Positions 62,647-64,000 of a DNA stretch of 64,000 bases are shown piece after piece; within the stretch, counting starts at the first letter, position 1, and each line of letters starts with the position of its first letter. The stretch lies in assembly GCA_963728655.1 (NCBI GenBank), contig CAVSLD010000006.1:248001-312000 (forward strand). Direction: 5' to 3'. This DNA is from Iamia sp963728655. GTDB taxonomy: Bacteria > Actinomycetota > Acidimicrobiia > Acidimicrobiales > Iamiaceae. The translations under genes were made by a program, and so were the position numbers. The notes beneath the pieces are model-generated. The model saw only the letters and a list, made by a program, of their open reading frames with translations, made no database searches and was not told where the DNA came from.

Positions 62647-62674
62647 GGGGCCGCCGGCCCGGGGCCCGCCGCCG

Positions 62675-63298
62675 TCAGCCGGGTGCGTCGGAGGGCGGGG
62701 CGAGGGCGGCGAAGCCGTCCCACAGCAGATCGACCAGGTAGGTGACCAGCTGCTCGCGGGGCAGGGTGCGGGTCCGCACCCACCAGTCACCGGAGAGGTG
62801 GACCATGCCGACGATCCCGAAGGCCCACGGCTCGGCCGCCCCGGAGTCGGCCCCGTTGGCCCGCAGCTGCTCACCCAGGACCACCGCGATGCCGCGGGCC
62901 ACCTCGGCGGCCAGGCCCGTGATGGTGGCCCCCCCGCTCGACTGCTCGGTGACGAACCGGTACACCTCGGTCTCGGTGTCGATCAGGGCCACGTAGGCCG
63001 AGATCGCCCGCCGGAGCATCTCGCGGGGGTCGTCGCCCGGCCCCTGGGCGAGGGCGGCTCCGACCTCGGCCATGATCTCGGCCGCCATGCGCTCGCCGAG
63101 GGCGGCGAGGAGCCCGTCGCGGTCCCCGAAGAGGCGGTAGACGATGGGCTTGGTGACCCCGGCCTGGCGGGCGATGGTCTCCATCGACACCTTGGGCCCC
63201 TCGCGGCGGATGGCCTCGACGGCGGCGTCGAGGAAGCGGTCCCGGCGCTCCTGGGACGAGCGGCGCGCGCCGCGGCGGCGGACCGGTGCCTTGGGCAT
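62675..63298 (-). CDS. TetR-family regulator
   Basis: 207 residues. A basic leader (RRRGARRSSQERRDRF) precedes LDAAVEAIRREGPKVSMETIARQAGVTKPIVYRLFGDRDGLL, the TetR helix-turn-helix. The ligand domain is unremarkable. It has no close divergent partner with a visible palindrome, so its target is unclear. Confidence 0.85.
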   Translation of the reverse strand: MPKAPVRRRGARRSSQERRDRFLDAAVEAIRREGPKVSMETIARQAGVTKPIVYRLFGDRDGLLAALGERMAAEIMAEVGAALAQGPGDDPREMLRRAISAYVALIDTETEVYRFVTEQSSGGATITGLAAEVARGIAVVLGEQLRANGADSGAAEPWAFGIVGMVHLSGDWWVRTRTLPREQLVTYLVDLLWDGFAALAPPSDAPG

Positions 63299-63386
63299 GT
63301 CCGCAGTCTGGCGGGTGGGCGGGCCCGGTCCCCACCTCTCCGGCCGGCGGTGCCGGACATGCGGCTGGGGACGGGGGTCGGGTGGG

Positions 63387-63392
63387 TAGGGT
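63387..63392 (+). promoter_or_regulatory. leaderless -10 box of the RsbW-like gene
   Basis: TAGGGT ends 7 bases before the GTG at 63400. Confidence 0.5.
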
Positions 63393-63399
63393 CACCCCC

Positions 63400-63783
63400 G
63401 TGGGCACGAGGATCCGCCTCGACGCCGACCCGCGCAGCGTGGGCCGGGCACGTCGGTTCTGCGCGTCCACCCTCGACGAGTGGGGGGCGGCGGCCGACGT
63501 GGTGGCCACCTGCGTCCTGCTGGTGAGCGAGCTGGCCACCAACGCCGTGCTCCACGCCCACAGCGGGTTCACGGTCCGCCTCGAGCACCGCGACGCCCTG
63601 CGGGTCGAGGTCGACGACGACGACCCCCGGCTCCCGCAGGTGCGGGACTACCGCATCGACTCGGCCTCGGGCCGGGGCATGCGCATGGTCCGGGCCCTGG
63701 CCCGCTCATCGGGCGCCACCCCGACCAGCAACGGCAAGACGGTGTGGTTCGAGCTCGACTGGGACGACGGGCCCGCGACGTGA
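63400..63783 (+). CDS. RsbW/SpoIIAB-like ATP-binding protein
   Basis: 127 residues, a single HATPase_c_2 domain. DPRSVGRARRFCASTLDEWG, the N box LVSELATNAVLHAHSGF, VEVDDDDPRLP and SGRGMRMVRALA (G box) are those of anti-sigma serine kinases in partner-switching systems. GTG chosen from the TAGGGT box. Its stop overlaps the next GTG as GTGA, so the two are translated together. Confidence 0.85.
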   Translation: MGTRIRLDADPRSVGRARRFCASTLDEWGAAADVVATCVLLVSELATNAVLHAHSGFTVRLEHRDALRVEVDDDDPRLPQVRDYRIDSASGRGMRMVRALARSSGATPTSNGKTVWFELDWDDGPAT

Positions 63784-64000
63784 CCACCTCTGACGACCCC
63801 GTCCTCATCCGCTACCTGAGGACACCCGTCCAGGCCTTCCTCGACCTGCAGGAGGCCCTCGATGCCTACCAGCGCGAGCTGCAGCTGGCGGCCCTGGGAC
63901 AGGACCCGGCGGCCCTCGGCCCCGACGACGCCGCCGCCCTCATCGAGGTGCGCGAGAACATGGCCGGGATCCGGACCGAGCTCCACGACCAGGCGGCCCG
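63780..64000 (+). CDS. hypothetical protein, cut by the window end
   Basis: 73 codons visible from GTG 63780, which overlaps the RsbW-like stop by 4 bases. The visible part is helical and charged (VQAFLDLQEALDAYQREL, ALIEVRENMAGIRTEL), consistent with a coiled-coil partner of the anti-sigma protein, but no family is recognised. Confidence 0.55.
   Translation, partial: MTTSDDPVLIRYLRTPVQAFLDLQEALDAYQRELQLAALGQDPAALGPDDAAALIEVRENMAGIRTELHDQAA

Overview
The window is very GC-rich, densely packed DNA from an actinomycete-type genome. Evidence: TANNNT -10 boxes placed 6-8 bases before ATG/GTG starts (leaderless transcription), GTG starts and 4-base ATGA/GTGA overlaps throughout, an F420-type luciferase-like oxidoreductase, an ECF42 sigma factor with its YCII partner, and mycobacterial-style steroid P450s (CYP125, CYP142, CYP51). 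A deep-branching Actinomycetota such as Acidimicrobiia is my guess; the sequence alone does not prove it.

Layout. 1-4.5 kb: galactose utilisation (end of lacZ, galT, galK, a sugar kinase). 4.5-9.6 kb: two DHA2-type drug exporters, the second in an operon with its TetR repressor and a perfect 17-bp operator. 9.7-15.1 kb: a tRNA-Arg(CCT) gene with a 4-kb integrated island bounded by a 46-bp duplicated att core. The island carries an AbiE-like toxin/antitoxin-type pair, duplicated lipoprotein genes and an ATP-synthase beta fragment; a decayed second copy lies just outside it. 15-24.7 kb: stand-alone metabolic enzymes, including an EthA-like Baeyer-Villiger monooxygenase, plus two TetR-type or sigma-factor circuits. 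24.7-35.3 kb: a solute-binding lipoprotein, signalling proteins (diguanylate cyclase, two response regulators, a rare EAL-histidine kinase fusion) and an acyl-CoA synthetase. 36-38.2 kb: CYP125 behind a KstR-like box, divergent from a patatin. 38.3-41.7 kb: membrane proteins and a DEAD-box helicase with a structured leader.

41.8-51.7 kb holds one long, mostly overlapping gene set: enoyl-CoA hydratase; then TetR, CYP123-like P450, SDR, CYP51, ferredoxin, aldehyde dehydrogenase, SDR, 3-hydroxyisobutyrate-dehydrogenase-like protein and CYP142. A near-identical operator (CTGGAC-N4-GTCCAG) sits before both the hydratase and the TetR gene. The order matches the mycobacterial CYP51 cluster as I remember it, with CYP142 added. 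With CYP125 it points to sterol or steroid oxidation. Three copies of a 51-bp double hairpin with covarying stems lie inside this region. 51.7-64 kb: a two-component system, a second aldehyde dehydrogenase, efeO-efeB under a probable iron box, a large secreted CocE-type hydrolase, a CoA-transferase, a TetR gene and an RsbW-like ATPase.

Caution: in three patches (0-5.4, 24-27.2 and 46-50.2 kb) conserved proteins are broken by roughly thirty frameshifts, nearly all explained by loss of one unit of a tandem dinucleotide (for example TGTG to TG). I treat those genes as real genes with consensus errors rather than pseudogenes. I saw no rRNA, CRISPR array or intact transposase.
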